A DNA stretch of 59,719 bases, taken from contig NZ_PDZG01000024.1 of NCBI RefSeq assembly GCF_002735645.1, positions 1 through 59,719 on the forward strand, read 5' to 3'. Both the position numbers and the translations under genes were made by a program. The notes beneath the pieces were generated by a model. The model ran no database searches and was not told the DNA's origin. It was given only the letters and a program-made list of their open reading frames with translations. Of the stretch, positions 8,247-18,524 are shown in pieces. Position 1 is the first letter of the stretch. Every line of letters starts with the position of its first letter. Source of the stretch: Iodobacter sp. BJB302 (GTDB taxonomy: Bacteria > Pseudomonadota > Gammaproteobacteria > Burkholderiales > Chitinibacteraceae).

Positions 8247-11108
8247 ATGTCGTACCGTCGTATCGAATCATCCGAAGCCCCGCAAATTCGCATTCGCGGC
8301 GCTCGCACGCACAATTTAAAAAACGTTAATCTCGACCTGCCACGCGGCAGCTTAGTTGTGATTACAGGCCTTTCCGGTTCGGGTAAATCGTCTCTGGCGT
8401 TTGATACCCTCTATGCCGAAGGCCAGCGTCGCTATGTGGAATCGCTATCCGCTTATGCACGGCAATTTTTACAATTGATGGAAAAACCCGATGTCGATCT
8501 GATCGAAGGCCTTAGCCCTGCGATCTCCATCGAACAAAAAGCCACCAGTCATAATCCGCGCTCTACCGTGGGTACGGTGACGGAAATCCACGATTATCTG
8601 CGCCTCTTATTTGCCCGCGTCGGCACGCCATTTTGCCCCGAGCATAAGCAGCCTTTGCAATCGCAAACCGTCAGCCAGATGGTTGATCACGTTTTAGCAC
8701 TGCCGGAAGAAACCAAACTCATGGTGCTGGCACCGGTTGTGGTCGGCAAAAAAGGCGAAAACGTTGATCTGTTTGACGAGCTGCGCGCGCAGGGCTTTGT
8801 GCGTGTACGTGTCGATGGCGAAATCTGTGAGCTGGATGAAACGCCTAAGCTGGATAAAAACAAGAAACACACCATCGAAGTGGTAGTGGACCGGCTGAAA
8901 GTGCGCGAAGACGTAAAACAACGCCTTGCCGAATCCTTTGAAACCGCCCTGCGCCACGCCGAAGGCCGCGCCATTGCTTTAGAAATGGACAGCGGTAAAG
9001 AGCATTGGTTCTCTGCCAAGTTTGCCTGCCCGATTTGCAGCTACAGCCTGCCGGAGCTGGAACCGCGCTTATTCTCGTTTAATAACCCCATGGGCGCCTG
9101 CCCTAAGTGCGAAGGCCTTGGGCAGATCACTTTCTTTGATCCTAAGCGCGTGGTGGCTCACCCCGATTTAAGCCTGGCAGCGGGCGCGATTAAGGGCTGG
9201 GATAAGCGTAATCAGTTTTATTTCCAGATGCTGACCAGTATTTCTGAGCACTATGGCTTTGATGTCAGCGAAGCATGGACAGAGCTGACTGAAGAAGTAC
9301 AGCAAGCCGTCCTGCATGGCTCGGGCACTGAGGAAATTGCCTTCACCTATATGAATGAGCGCGGCAATAAGGTTTCCCGCTCGCACGCTTTTGAAGGGAT
9401 TATCCCCAATCTGGAGCGCCGCTATATTGAAACCGATTCCATGGCTGTGCGTGAAGAACTCGCCAAATACCAGAACAACCAGCCCTGCCCGCATTGCGAA
9501 GGCGCAAGGCTGCGTGTAGAAGCGCGTAATGTGCGTGTTGGTGAATGCAATCTGCACGAAGTCAGCCGCATGGCACTCAAAGACACGGCCGTTTACTTTG
9601 GTGCTTTAACACTGACCGGCGCCAAAGCGCAGATTGCCGAAAAAATTGTGAAAGAAATTCGTGAGCGCCTCGGCTTTCTGGTCAATGTGGGCCTGGATTA
9701 CCTCAGCCTTGATCGCAGTGCCGATACGCTCTCCGGTGGTGAAGCACAGCGGATTCGTCTGGCCAGCCAGATTGGCTCCGGCCTGACTGGCGTGATGTAT
9801 GTGCTGGATGAGCCGTCGATTGGTCTGCATCAGCGCGATAACGATCGCCTGCTGGGCACGCTGCGCCATCTGCGCGACCTGGACAACACCGTGATCGTGG
9901 TTGAGCACGATGAAGACGCGATCCGTATGGCCGATTATCTGGTGGATATGGGCCCGGGCGCAGGCGTGCATGGTGGTGAAGTGGTGGCTGCGGGAACCCC
10001 GGAAGACATCATGAACGAGCCACGCTCAATTACCGGGCAGTTTTTATCCGGCGCACGGCAGATTGCTGTGCCAGCAGAGCGCCGCCAGCCTGATCCGGAA
10101 AAATGGCTGTCGCTGAAAGGCGCTTCGGGTAATAACCTGAAACAAGTTGAGCTTAAGCTGCCAGTGGGCTTATTTGTCTGCATCACCGGCGTATCAGGCT
10201 CGGGTAAATCTACGCTGATTAATGACACGCTGTATACCATTGCAGCGAAAGAGCTCAACGGTGCATCGGGCGAGCCAGCACCATTTGAAAGCATCAGCGG
10301 GCTGGATCACTTTGATAAGGTGATTAACGTCGATCAATCACCCATTGGCCGCACACCGCGCTCTAATCCTGCCACCTATACCGGCATGTTTACGCCGATT
10401 CGTGAGCTGTTTGCCGGCGTGCCCACCAGCCGCGAGCGAGGTTACGGGCCGGGGCGGTTCAGCTTTAACGTAAAAGGTGGCCGCTGCGAAGCGTGCCAGG
10501 GCGATGGCGTACTGAAGGTAGAAATGCACTTTCTGCCCGATGTGTACGTGCCTTGCGATGTCTGCCACGGCAAACGCTACAACCGCGAAACGCTGGAAGT
10601 GCTCTACAAAGGAAAAAACATCACCGAAGTATTGGGGATGACCGTCGAGCAGGCACTGGAATTCTTTACTGCCGTACCCACGGTAGCGCGTAAGCTTAAA
10701 ACGCTGACCGATGTGGGCCTAGATTACATCCGCTTAGGCCAAAGCGCTACCACGCTGTCTGGTGGTGAAGCGCAGCGGGTGAAGCTGGCGCTGGAGCTAT
10801 CCAAACGCGATACCGGCCGCACGCTGTATATCTTGGATGAACCAACCACCGGTTTGCATTTCCATGATATCGACCAGCTGCTGGCGGTATTGCATCGCCT
10901 GCGCGAGCACGGCAATACCGTGGTGGTGATTGAGCACAATCTGGATGTGGTGAAGACTGCAGACTGGGTGATTGATCTGGGGCCAGAAGGCGGCGCGGGA
11001 GGCGGGCGTATCTTAATGAGCGGCACACCAGAAGAGTTAGCAGCCTGCACAGAAAGCCATACCGGGCAGTATCTGGCTAAAACTTTAGCGGCGCACCAAA
11101 CGCTGTAG
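8247..11108 (+). CDS. uvrA: Excinuclease ABC subunit A
   Basis: Damage-recognition ATPase of nucleotide excision repair; it works as a dimer with UvrB. The 953 aa product (start [20 protein letters not shown]) has two ABC ATPase halves: Walker [13 protein letters not shown] near the N-terminus and [10 protein letters not shown] at about 650, with signatures [14 protein letters not shown] and [15 protein letters not shown]. Zinc modules CPIC...CPKC and CEAC...CDVC are intact. The frame is open 36 codons further upstream, but those residues are not UvrA-like. Length is normal for the family. No convincing LexA operator could be read in 8062-8246. Confidence 0.97.
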   Translation: MSYRRIESSEAPQIRIRGARTHNLKNVNLDLPRGSLVVITGLSGSGKSSLAFDTLYAEGQRRYVESLSAYARQFLQLMEKPDVDLIEGLSPAISIEQKATSHNPRSTVGTVTEIHDYLRLLFARVGTPFCPEHKQPLQSQTVSQMVDHVLALPEETKLMVLAPVVVGKKGENVDLFDELRAQGFVRVRVDGEICELDETPKLDKNKKHTIEVVVDRLKVREDVKQRLAESFETALRHAEGRAIALEMDSGKEHWFSAKFACPICSYSLPELEPRLFSFNNPMGACPKCEGLGQITFFDPKRVVAHPDLSLAAGAIKGWDKRNQFYFQMLTSISEHYGFDVSEAWTELTEEVQQAVLHGSGTEEIAFTYMNERGNKVSRSHAFEGIIPNLERRYIETDSMAVREELAKYQNNQPCPHCEGARLRVEARNVRVGECNLHEVSRMALKDTAVYFGALTLTGAKAQIAEKIVKEIRERLGFLVNVGLDYLSLDRSADTLSGGEAQRIRLASQIGSGLTGVMYVLDEPSIGLHQRDNDRLLGTLRHLRDLDNTVIVVEHDEDAIRMADYLVDMGPGAGVHGGEVVAAGTPEDIMNEPRSITGQFLSGARQIAVPAERRQPDPEKWLSLKGASGNNLKQVELKLPVGLFVCITGVSGSGKSTLINDTLYTIAAKELNGASGEPAPFESISGLDHFDKVINVDQSPIGRTPRSNPATYTGMFTPIRELFAGVPTSRERGYGPGRFSFNVKGGRCEACQGDGVLKVEMHFLPDVYVPCDVCHGKRYNRETLEVLYKGKNITEVLGMTVEQALEFFTAVPTVARKLKTLTDVGLDYIRLGQSATTLSGGEAQRVKLALELSKRDTGRTLYILDEPTTGLHFHDIDQLLAVLHRLREHGNTVVVIEHNLDVVKTADWVIDLGPEGGAGGGRILMSGTPEELAACTESHTGQYLAKTLAAHQTL

Positions 11109-11128
11109 TGACCAGCCGTGGTTTAAAT

Positions 11129-11164
11129 AAAAAACGGCTTAAGCATGCTTAAGCCGTTTTTTAT
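11129..11164. terminator. Bidirectional terminator between uvrA and fimV-like gene
   Basis: A near-perfect 30-base palindrome, AAAACGGCTTAAGC/GCTTAAGCCGTTTT, flanked by A and T runs on the two sides. It sits between two converging genes and should terminate both. Confidence 0.9.
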
Positions 11165-11205
11165 TCATTTAAATCCTGCAACGCACACTTCCACATGGAG
11201 CGCAC

Positions 11206-13119
11206 TCAGATTTGTAATGGAATCAGCACATCCAGCCACTTGATAGCAGTCTGCCTTTGTTCCATCGTGCCGCGGTAAAGCAGCTGCTCCAGCGTCTGGC
11301 AGGCACCGTATATGTCCTGCTGCTCCAGATGCTCTACCACTAACTGTAAAACCGGGTCTTCGGTCTGGAAAAAGGATAAATCCAAACCGGATATCTCTGG
11401 CAGCCTGACTTCAAGCGAAGATAAGGGATCAGGCATTTCTACAGAAAAATCGATCTGCTCCGGCACACTGCGCCAGGGGTCTGGTTTATACTCAACCAGC
11501 TCACCGGTTGCAAAATCCACATGTTCAATTTTGCTTTCAGGCACTGCAAAGCTCATGCCTTCCTGGGCAAACATCAGCGGGCTGGCTGTTTCATCAAGAG
11601 ACAAATAAAGCGGGTTATCCGGATCTAAAGCCCTGCCCATACCCTGCACTTGCTGCCACAGCCCATCGCTGGAAAACTGCAGGCGAAAGCCAACGGCCCT
11701 GTTTTGAAACTCCTGACGCATACCCTGAGTCACATACACATCAAACAGCATCATCCATAAAGCTAAAGAGCTTGGATACTGCTCAATCTCGCTTTTCAAC
11801 AGATTTACGGCCTGCGTAACCAAGCCGTGATCCAGCAGCATCTGCGCTTCTTCTGACACATTTTTGGGCTGTACCACATCAACATCATCCCGGCTCCAGT
11901 CTGATGCAGCCTGAGAAAAATTGCTCATCGCCCCCATCAGCAGGCTTCGGTCTGGCACCGCGTCCATAAACCGCTCACTCAGCGGTACGCCCCCCGCCCC
12001 AGAGCTGTATGCATTCTGCCCCAGCGGAAAAATATCCATATCGGCCTGCGCAATCCGGCGCTGCCGCTGCATTAAATAAATGGGGGGAATAAACAATAAG
12101 AGCAGCAGCCACCAGGCGCTTGGCCAGCTGAAGCGATTAATTCCGGAAAAAACAGGCGTGTTATCACTGGGTATTTCTGTTTGAGATCTGCCCTGGACGG
12201 CTGCTAATTGTTTTTCCAGCTGGCTGATCTGATATTTAAACTGCAGTAGCTGCGCGGCCTGATCATCGCTCTCCAAAAGCTGCAAGCGCTCCCGGGCACG
12301 CAAGCTTTCATCCGGGCTTAAAGGTGTTTTTGTCTGGCTGGATAAAAGCGACTCGGATAAACGCAGCTGAAAGCCGCCCTGCGCAAGGCGGGGCAAAGTA
12401 GGCGCGGTAATTTGTAAAGACTCTTTGGCTGGCGCAAGCAATTGCGCTTCAGGCTCGGGCGACCTCTCATCACTGACAGCCGCATTAGATAGTAATCGCT
12501 TACGGTCAGGCAGCCTCACATCGGTATTCAGCGGCAAGCGGGCATGGGTGTTTTGCGCCAGATCCGGGTTTAAGCGGTAAATCTCATCCACCATCCGGGC
12601 CCTGCTGGCCCTATCCTGTGGAAAATAGGCGCGGGCAATCCGCTCTACTGAATCGCCCTCCTGGCTTTGCCAGACCCCTGAAAAGGCAGGCAAATTGCGG
12701 CGGGGTGCAGGAGCAAGCGGTGCTAAATCAGCACTTTGCTTGCCCCGGTATTCACGCGGGTCGAGTAAAACATTGTAATCACGCTGAAAACTTGCACTTT
12801 TTTCGCTGGGGCAGCGCAAACGAATCGAGAAATTAAGCAGAGGCTCCTGCAAAGGCTCATCGCCTCTTAAGGTAAGCACACCGCCATTTTCATTCGATTC
12901 AAACGATAAGCGGGCACTAAAATGCGCGGTGCTGGCTTCACTGGCAGGCAACAGCCGAAAGCAATGAGTGCCCAGCTCCTCACTTTCGTTGGCAATAATA
13001 TTAATCTGGGCATTAAAGCGTTCACCCAGCGCAGACCGAAGCTGAATATCACCCAGTACGGCGGCATGCGCAGGTTGGACAAGTAAACTTGAACAAATTA
13101 AAAATTGAATAAGTCGCAT
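11206..13119 (-). CDS. FimV/TspA-like type IV pilus assembly or hub protein
   Basis: A 637 aa inner-membrane protein. It has a signal peptide (MRLIQFLICSSLLVQPAHA), the FimV N-terminal domain (AVLGDIQLRSALGERFNAQI to about 130), a LysM-like peptidoglycan-binding region (about 148-210, SQEGDSVERIARAYFP), a short coiled coil (about 290-315), one membrane helix (about 330-348, SAWWLLLLLFIPPIYLMQ), and a cytoplasmic tail ending in the short FimV C-terminal helical repeat (DPVLQLVVEHLEQQDIYGAC). FimV of Pseudomonas and TspA of Neisseria organise pilus assembly, polar location and cAMP-dependent twitching. The gene starts 8 bases after pilU stops, so co-expression with the retraction ATPases is likely. 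Confidence 0.85.
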   Translation of the reverse strand: MRLIQFLICSSLLVQPAHAAVLGDIQLRSALGERFNAQINIIANESEELGTHCFRLLPASEASTAHFSARLSFESNENGGVLTLRGDEPLQEPLLNFSIRLRCPSEKSASFQRDYNVLLDPREYRGKQSADLAPLAPAPRRNLPAFSGVWQSQEGDSVERIARAYFPQDRASRARMVDEIYRLNPDLAQNTHARLPLNTDVRLPDRKRLLSNAAVSDERSPEPEAQLLAPAKESLQITAPTLPRLAQGGFQLRLSESLLSSQTKTPLSPDESLRARERLQLLESDDQAAQLLQFKYQISQLEKQLAAVQGRSQTEIPSDNTPVFSGINRFSWPSAWWLLLLLFIPPIYLMQRQRRIAQADMDIFPLGQNAYSSGAGGVPLSERFMDAVPDRSLLMGAMSNFSQAASDWSRDDVDVVQPKNVSEEAQMLLDHGLVTQAVNLLKSEIEQYPSSLALWMMLFDVYVTQGMRQEFQNRAVGFRLQFSSDGLWQQVQGMGRALDPDNPLYLSLDETASPLMFAQEGMSFAVPESKIEHVDFATGELVEYKPDPWRSVPEQIDFSVEMPDPLSSLEVRLPEISGLDLSFFQTEDPVLQLVVEHLEQQDIYGACQTLEQLLYRGTMEQRQTAIKWLDVLIPLQI

Positions 13120-13127
13120 AAGCAGGT

Positions 13128-14264
13128 TTAAACAATATCAAGATGATCAAGGCCAGAAAGAATATCAGTGTGTTTAGCCTCAGAACCTTGCAACTTAATA
13201 CTCAAGCGCAAATCATTCACCGAATCAGCATTACGCAAAGCATCTTCGTAAGTGATTTTTCCGGCTTCATAATGATCAAATAAGGCCTGATCGAAGGTCT
13301 GCATCCCAAGCTCGCGCGATTTTTTCATAATTTCTTTGATTTCGTGAACTTCACCTTTAAAAATCAATTCTGAAATCAAGGGGCTGTTCAGCATCACTTC
13401 TACAGCGGCCACGCGGCCTTTGCCGGTACGGTGCGGAACCAGGCGCTGCGATACAAATGAGCGCAAGTTTAAAGACAAATCCATCAGCAGCTGCTGACGG
13501 CGCTCTTCAGGGAAAAAGTTAATTATCCGGTCCAGCGCCTGGTTGGCCGAGTTAGCATGCAAGGTAGCCATGCAAAGGTGGCCGGTTTCAGCAAAAGCAA
13601 TGGCGTAATCCATAGTTTCGCGATCACGAATCTCACCAATCAGAATCACATCAGGAGCTTGGCGCAAGGTGTTTTTAAGCGCAGCCTGCCAGGAATCAGT
13701 ATCAACGCCCACTTCACGCTGGGTCACAATACAGTTTTTGTGCGCATGCACATATTCAATCGGATCTTCAATGGTAATGATGTGATCATAACCATGCTCA
13801 TTGCGATGGCCAATCATGGCGGCGAGCGAAGTCGATTTACCCGATCCCGTACCGCCCACAAAAATCACCAGCCCGCGTTTAGCCATGGCGATATCGCGCA
13901 GCACCGGCGGCAAGCCTAAATCGTCAAGGGAAGGGATTTCAGAATTAATAGTACGCAGCACCATGCCCACATGGCCTTGCTGCATAAATGCATTCACCCG
14001 GAAGCGGCCAAGCTGGCCGGGGCTGATAGCGAAGTTACATTCTTTGCTCGCTTCAAAGTCTTCAGCCTGGCGATCATTCATAATCGCCCGTGCTAATTCT
14101 TTACTGTGCTGAGCCGTTAAAATCTGATTGGAAACAGGCGTTACTTTCCCATCAATCTTCATCGCAGGCGGAAACTCAGAAGTAATAAATAAGTCTGAAG
14201 CGCCTTTGCCACGCATATGCCGCAAAAGATCATGCATAAATTTTGCGGCCTGTTCTTTTTCCAT
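13128..14264 (-). CDS. pilU: Type IV pilus retraction accessory ATPase PilU
   Basis: A hexameric GspE/PilT-family ATPase that assists PilT in pulling back the pilus. The 378 aa product carries the PAS-like N-terminal domain, Walker A GGTGSGKSTSLA, Asp box TIEDPIEYVH, Walker B QAPDVILIGEIRD and His box ETGHLCMATLHANSA. It is longer than PilT at the C-terminus (…LSGLDHLDIV) and lacks the PilT AIRNLIRE motif, which fits PilU. It lies downstream of pilT on the same strand (gap about 223 bases) and directly upstream of the fimV-like gene. Confidence 0.94.
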   Translation of the reverse strand: MEKEQAAKFMHDLLRHMRGKGASDLFITSEFPPAMKIDGKVTPVSNQILTAQHSKELARAIMNDRQAEDFEASKECNFAISPGQLGRFRVNAFMQQGHVGMVLRTINSEIPSLDDLGLPPVLRDIAMAKRGLVIFVGGTGSGKSTSLAAMIGHRNEHGYDHIITIEDPIEYVHAHKNCIVTQREVGVDTDSWQAALKNTLRQAPDVILIGEIRDRETMDYAIAFAETGHLCMATLHANSANQALDRIINFFPEERRQQLLMDLSLNLRSFVSQRLVPHRTGKGRVAAVEVMLNSPLISELIFKGEVHEIKEIMKKSRELGMQTFDQALFDHYEAGKITYEDALRNADSVNDLRLSIKLQGSEAKHTDILSGLDHLDIV

Positions 14265-14421
14265 TTTTCTTTTTCCGCTATGCGTTAACCAAAAGGCTGT
14301 GAAGTCATTATTATTAAACCAGCGGTATCTTACTTGATTAATAAGTAATGTGATTAAAAAAACATGCCAAACGCTTCAAGAATCACATTGCAGCCAATTG
14401 CTTAACGGGTTTATGACTAAA

Positions 14422-14475
14422 AAAAAGGCAATCATGATTTAAGTAAATACCACGCTTATACCACCATTGCCTCTG
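14422..14475 (-). terminator. Possible terminator after pilT
   Basis: On the minus strand, just past the pilT stop, GGCAAT and ATTGCC can pair across a long loop and are followed by eight T. The stem is only six pairs, so this is a weak candidate; read-through into pilU is plausible. Confidence 0.35.
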
Positions 14476-14487
14476 ATCTGAATTAAA

Positions 14488-15528
14488 TCAACCGCGGAAA
14501 TTATCAGGAATCGCCGCTTTCATTCTTGCTTCAGGTAAAGAAATAATGTTGCGCTGCAATAAACCCTGCAGGCACTGATCCAGTGTTTGCATACCAAATT
14601 GCGATCCGGTTTGAATCGCCGAATACATTTGCGCAATTTTATTTTCACGAATCAGGTTACGAATCGCCGGAATACCAATCATCACTTCATGCGCAGCCAC
14701 ACGCCCGCCTTCTTTCTTTTTTAGCAGGGTTTGTGAAATAACCGCACGTAATGATTCGGACAACATCGAGCGCACCATTTCTTTTTCTGCGGCCGGGAAT
14801 ACGTCAACCACCCGGTCGATTGTTTTAGCGGCAGAAGACGTATGCAAGGTACCAAACACCAAATGCCCCGTTTCAGCAGCCGTCAGTGCCAGACGAATAG
14901 TTTCCAGATCGCGCATTTCCCCAACCAGAATCACATCCGGGTCTTCACGCAAAGCAGAGCGCAAAGCGTTAGAGAAGCTCATGGTATGCGGCCCCACTTC
15001 GCGCTGGTTAATCAGGCATTTTTGCGAGGTATGAACAAACTCGATCGGGTCTTCAACCGTTAAAATATGGCCATATTCATTGGCATTGATATAGTTAATC
15101 ATCGCCGCCAGGGTAGTTGATTTACCCGATCCGGTCGGGCCGGTAACCAGTACGAGGCCCCGTGGTGTTTCGGCAATTTCCTGGAAAATACGCGGGCAGC
15201 CCAGCTCTTCCAGTGTTTTGATATCTGATGGAATCACCCGGAAAACAGCACTTGCCCCGCGATTTTGCACAAAGGCATTCACCCGAAAACGCGCTAAACG
15301 CGGTATTTCAAAAGAAAAATCGCATTCCAGGGTGTCTTCGTAAATCTTACGCTGGCCGTCGTTCATGATGTCGTACACCATATCGTGCACGTCTTTATGC
15401 GAGAGAGCGGGCGTATTAATCCGGCGAATATCCCCGTCTACCCGAATCATCGGAGGCAAACCAGAGGAGAGATGTAAGTCAGATGCCTTATTCTTTACGG
15501 TAAAAGCTAATAATTCTGAGATTTCCAT
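14488..15528 (-). CDS. pilT: Type IV pilus retraction ATPase PilT
   Basis: The hexameric motor that depolymerises type IV pili, driving twitching and DNA uptake. The 346 aa product starts MEISELLAFTVKNKASDLHL and has Walker A GPTGSGKSTTLA, Asp box TVEDPIEFVHTSQ, Walker B DPDVILVGEMRD, His box ETGHLVFGTLHTSSA and the retraction-essential AIRNLIRE motif near the C-terminus (PAIRNLIRENKIAQMYS). Length is normal. It is divergent from yggS, an arrangement also seen in Pseudomonas and Neisseriales. Confidence 0.97.
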   Translation of the reverse strand: MEISELLAFTVKNKASDLHLSSGLPPMIRVDGDIRRINTPALSHKDVHDMVYDIMNDGQRKIYEDTLECDFSFEIPRLARFRVNAFVQNRGASAVFRVIPSDIKTLEELGCPRIFQEIAETPRGLVLVTGPTGSGKSTTLAAMINYINANEYGHILTVEDPIEFVHTSQKCLINQREVGPHTMSFSNALRSALREDPDVILVGEMRDLETIRLALTAAETGHLVFGTLHTSSAAKTIDRVVDVFPAAEKEMVRSMLSESLRAVISQTLLKKKEGGRVAAHEVMIGIPAIRNLIRENKIAQMYSAIQTGSQFGMQTLDQCLQGLLQRNIISLPEARMKAAIPDNFRG

Positions 15529-15802
15529 TGTTTAATCCTGTCCGCATAATAGGTTTTCGCGTAATAATGCCCAAGCAGCCTGTCGGACTGAAGACTGATC
15601 TACTGCAGAAAAGCACGTTTTGGCCATATCTAGAGAATTTTTAAATTTAAGAAGCCCGGCTTCAAAAATCCTCTACATATCACCCGAACCAACAATGTCC
15701 TCTTTTATAAACACTCAAAAGAAGACCTGCTGACAAAACAGATGATTAAATCTGTTCAAGCCCCGTCTGATACAGAGCACACACAAGAGTTGATAACCCA
15801 TT

Positions 15803-16513
15803 ATGGCAACGATATTTACAGCATGGCAAGGTGTGCAAGAGCGCATTGCAAAAGCCGCCGCCGCCAGTCAGAGACAAAGCAGCTCGATCAGCTTACTGGC
15901 CGTGAGTAAGACATTCCCTAGTGATGCCATCAGATCGCTGTATTCATGTGGACAGCGCGCCTTTGGCGAAAATTATGTTCAAGAGTTAATAGATAAACAT
16001 GCAGCTTTAAGCGATTGTAATGAAATCATCTGGCACTTTATCGGCCCCTTACAGAGCAATAAAACCCGATCTGTGGCAGAGTTGGCAGATTGGGTGCACT
16101 CTGTCGATCGTTTAAAGATTGCTGAGCGGCTTTCTGCACAGCGTCCGGAACATTTGGCCGATTTAAATGTCTGCATTCAGGTCAATGTATCGGGTGAAGC
16201 CTCTAAATCAGGTGTTGCTCCTGATGAATGCATGGCATTGGCGACAAAAATCTGTCAATTACCTCGTATAAAATTGCGGGGTTTAATGTGTATTCCCGAA
16301 TCTACGCAAGACTTAACGCAGCTGGCAAAGCAGTTTACTCTTCTGCGAAATTTACAAAATCAGCTAATCACCGCAGGCATGGACACAGATACTTTATCGA
16401 TGGGAATGTCCGGTGATTTAGAAACCGCCATTAGCGAGGGTTCTACCCTCGTGCGGGTAGGAACCGCATTATTCGGCGCCCGCAGCTATCCGGATAATTC
16501 ATCATTACTTTAG
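15803..16513 (+). CDS. yggS: PLP homeostasis protein, YggS/PLPBP family
   Basis: A single-domain PLP-binding TIM-barrel protein without known catalysis that buffers cellular pyridoxal phosphate and affects amino-acid pools. The 236 aa product has the PLP lysine in LLAVSKTFPSDAIRS (about 36), the FGENYVQE motif, IWHFIGPLQSNKTR, and the phosphate-binding end GMSGDLETAISEGSTLVRVG. It is first in the rightward set yggS, proC, yggT, a conserved proteobacterial grouping. Confidence 0.95.
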   Translation: MATIFTAWQGVQERIAKAAAASQRQSSSISLLAVSKTFPSDAIRSLYSCGQRAFGENYVQELIDKHAALSDCNEIIWHFIGPLQSNKTRSVAELADWVHSVDRLKIAERLSAQRPEHLADLNVCIQVNVSGEASKSGVAPDECMALATKICQLPRIKLRGLMCIPESTQDLTQLAKQFTLLRNLQNQLITAGMDTDTLSMGMSGDLETAISEGSTLVRVGTALFGARSYPDNSSLL

Positions 16514-16616
16514 TGTCTGATCTGCCTGAGTGCCGTATTTATATCTGCCCTCAGGCATCAAACAAAACAGACCAGGTAATGCATGATTTTTTTGGGCCAA
16601 CCAGTGTAAGGAATTT

Positions 16617-17435
16617 ATGAAAATCACTTTTATCGGTGGCGGAAACATGGCCATCGCGATGATAGGCGGCATGATCAGACAGGGCTTTACAGCCGCTCAG
16701 ATTCATGTGGTTGAACCTGATGCACTCAAGCGGGAACAGCTGAGCGCCGATTTTGGCGTGAGCTGCAGCGATCCGGAAACGGCGCTCCCTCAAAGCGAGG
16801 CTATTTTATTCGCAGTAAAACCACAGCAATTACAAGCTGTAGCCAAATCTTTGCGAGAGCAAATCAATGGTGCGCTCGTTATTTCCATTGCCGCAGGTAT
16901 CAGGGTAGAAACCCTTTCGCAGTGGCTGGATGCATATCCGCGCATTGTACGAGTCATGCCTAATACCCCGGCGCTGGTTCAGGAAGGGATGTCCGGGGCC
17001 TATGCAACCAGCGAAGTGAATGCTGCAGACCGGGAATTAACCGAGCGCATGCTGGCTGCCATTGGCGAAATGGTCTGGGTAGAAAAAGAAAGTGATATCG
17101 ATGGAATCACGGCAATTTCGGGCTCTGGCCCCGCCTATGTATTCTATTTTATGGAAGCCTTACAAGCTGCAGCCCGCGCTCAGGGCTTTGGCCCGGAAAT
17201 TGCCCGTAAGCTGGCCTACCAGACCTTTGCAGGAGCCGTAAAACTCGCGCTGCAAAGCGAGGACGATGCCGCTACCTTAAGGCAGAAAGTGACCTCCAAA
17301 GGCGGCACCACTGAGCGGGCCATTAATGCACTTGAAACCAGCCAGGTACGCACAACCATTATTGCAGCAGCTTCTGCCGCGGCTGCCCGCTCCCGCGAGT
17401 TGGGGGAAGAATCCACACGCAGTCTTGAAGTCTGA
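16617..17435 (+). CDS. proC: Pyrroline-5-carboxylate reductase
   Basis: Last step of proline synthesis: reduces 1-pyrroline-5-carboxylate with NAD(P)H. The 272 aa product has the Rossmann start MKITFIGGGNMAIAMIGG, the middle motif VRVMPNTPALVQEGMSGAY, and the C-terminal signature GPAYVFYFMEAL…VTSKGGTTERAI that forms the dimer active site. It starts 103 bases after yggS and ends 9 bases before yggT. Confidence 0.97.
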   Translation: MKITFIGGGNMAIAMIGGMIRQGFTAAQIHVVEPDALKREQLSADFGVSCSDPETALPQSEAILFAVKPQQLQAVAKSLREQINGALVISIAAGIRVETLSQWLDAYPRIVRVMPNTPALVQEGMSGAYATSEVNAADRELTERMLAAIGEMVWVEKESDIDGITAISGSGPAYVFYFMEALQAAARAQGFGPEIARKLAYQTFAGAVKLALQSEDDAATLRQKVTSKGGTTERAINALETSQVRTTIIAAASAAAARSRELGEESTRSLEV

Positions 17436-17444
17436 GGATTTACA

Positions 17445-18038
17445 ATGCTTGCAAACACATTCAATTTTTTAATTCGTAATTTATCAGAATTTTTTATTCT
17501 GCTTTTGCTGGCCCGCTTTTTCTTGCAGGCCGCAAGGATTCCATTCAAGCACCCGCTTACTCAGTTTGTTTTATCGCTGACCAACTGGGCAGTGATCCCT
17601 GTCAGGCGTATCCTGCCGCCTTTTCACGGGCTGGATAGCGCCAGCCTGATGCTCTCCTGGCTGGTGGCCCTGCTGATGCATGCCGTCTTACTGGCCTTAT
17701 CTCCATGGCCTTTTGACTTTACAGCGCCGTTTTCACTGTTTTCACTGGCACTGGCAGCCCTGCTTGAAATCTGCAAGATGTCTTTATATCTGCTGTTTGC
17801 TACTGTGATCGGCCAGGCACTGATGTCCTGGCTTGCGCCGTATAACCCGCTGATGCCGATTCTTACCGCACTGACAGCACCTTTTCTGCGCCCCTTACAC
17901 CGCTTTATCCCACCTATTGGGGGTGTGGATATCACGCCTCTGGTGCTGATTCTGGCCATTCAGCTGGTGCTGAATGTTATTGTGCCCAGCTTAGAGCAGA
18001 TTATTTTGCAAGGCGTCAGCATGATTATGCTGAAATAA
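17445..18038 (+). CDS. YggT family integral membrane protein
   Basis: A 197 aa membrane protein with two repeated YGGT domains, each a pair of hydrophobic helices ending in a P-[ILV]-R-[KR]-[IL]-like element (first PVRRILPPFHGLDSASL, second FLRPLHRFIPPIGGVDITPL). Function is unsettled; the family is linked to osmotic stress, cell shape and division in other bacteria. It follows proC with a 9-base gap and is closed by a strong terminator. Confidence 0.92.
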   Translation: MLANTFNFLIRNLSEFFILLLLARFFLQAARIPFKHPLTQFVLSLTNWAVIPVRRILPPFHGLDSASLMLSWLVALLMHAVLLALSPWPFDFTAPFSLFSLALAALLEICKMSLYLLFATVIGQALMSWLAPYNPLMPILTALTAPFLRPLHRFIPPIGGVDITPLVLILAIQLVLNVIVPSLEQIILQGVSMIMLK

Positions 18039-18040
18039 AA

Positions 18041-18075
18041 AAAATCGCCGCAGGCAGCAGCCGGCGGCGATTTTT
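18041..18075. terminator. Bidirectional terminator between yggT and fxsA
   Basis: An 11 bp stem AAAATCGCCGC/GCGGCGATTTT flanked by A runs on the left and T runs on the right, lying between two converging genes. It starts directly after the yggT stop codon. Confidence 0.88.
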
Positions 18076-18086
18076 AAATTAACTCA

Positions 18087-18524
18087 TTAACCTTGTAAGC
18101 GATCCGCATCAGGCTTTACCTGGCGATATTCACCATCGATTACATCACCCGCGGCACCGGGCGAAGAATATGTGCCTGCAGCCGGGGAAGCGGCATTTTT
18201 TCCTGCCAGCTTGCCCCAAGGCAACAGTAAAACCAGCGCAACCACATCGCCCAAAATACCGGGCAGTAATAATAAAACGGCAGCAATGTAATAACGGGCC
18301 ACTGCAAACAAGCTGTGAACCGACAAGCGGCCAGAGCGTAAGTCGCCAAATAAAGCCGCACCCACCGCTAATTTATGATGGCGCAACATCAGCAGGCCGC
18401 CAAAAAAAGCCGCAATCAGCCACAGCACGACCCAAAAAGTACCAATGGCTTTTGCCAGTAAAACAATCGTGATAATTTCAGCAATCGGGTACGCCACAAA
18501 AAGTAATAACAGCAGGTAAGGCAT
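18087..18524 (-). CDS. fxsA: FxsA family membrane protein
   Basis: A cytoplasmic-membrane protein of 145 aa; in E. coli overexpression of fxsA suppresses F-plasmid exclusion of phage T7. It starts MPYLLLLLFVAYPIAEI with GGAG just upstream. It has three to four hydrophobic segments, the conserved LLMLRHHKLAV-like cytosolic loop, LLLPGILGDVVALVLLLP, and a low-complexity Ala/Gly/Pro tail. The frame is open 24 codons further upstream, but that part lies inside cutA and is not FxsA-like. The chosen ATG overlaps the divergent cutA ATG (CATG at 18522-18525). Confidence 0.9.
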   Translation of the reverse strand: MPYLLLLLFVAYPIAEIITIVLLAKAIGTFWVVLWLIAAFFGGLLMLRHHKLAVGAALFGDLRSGRLSVHSLFAVARYYIAAVLLLLPGILGDVVALVLLLPWGKLAGKNAASPAAGTYSSPGAAGDVIDGEYRQVKPDADRLQG

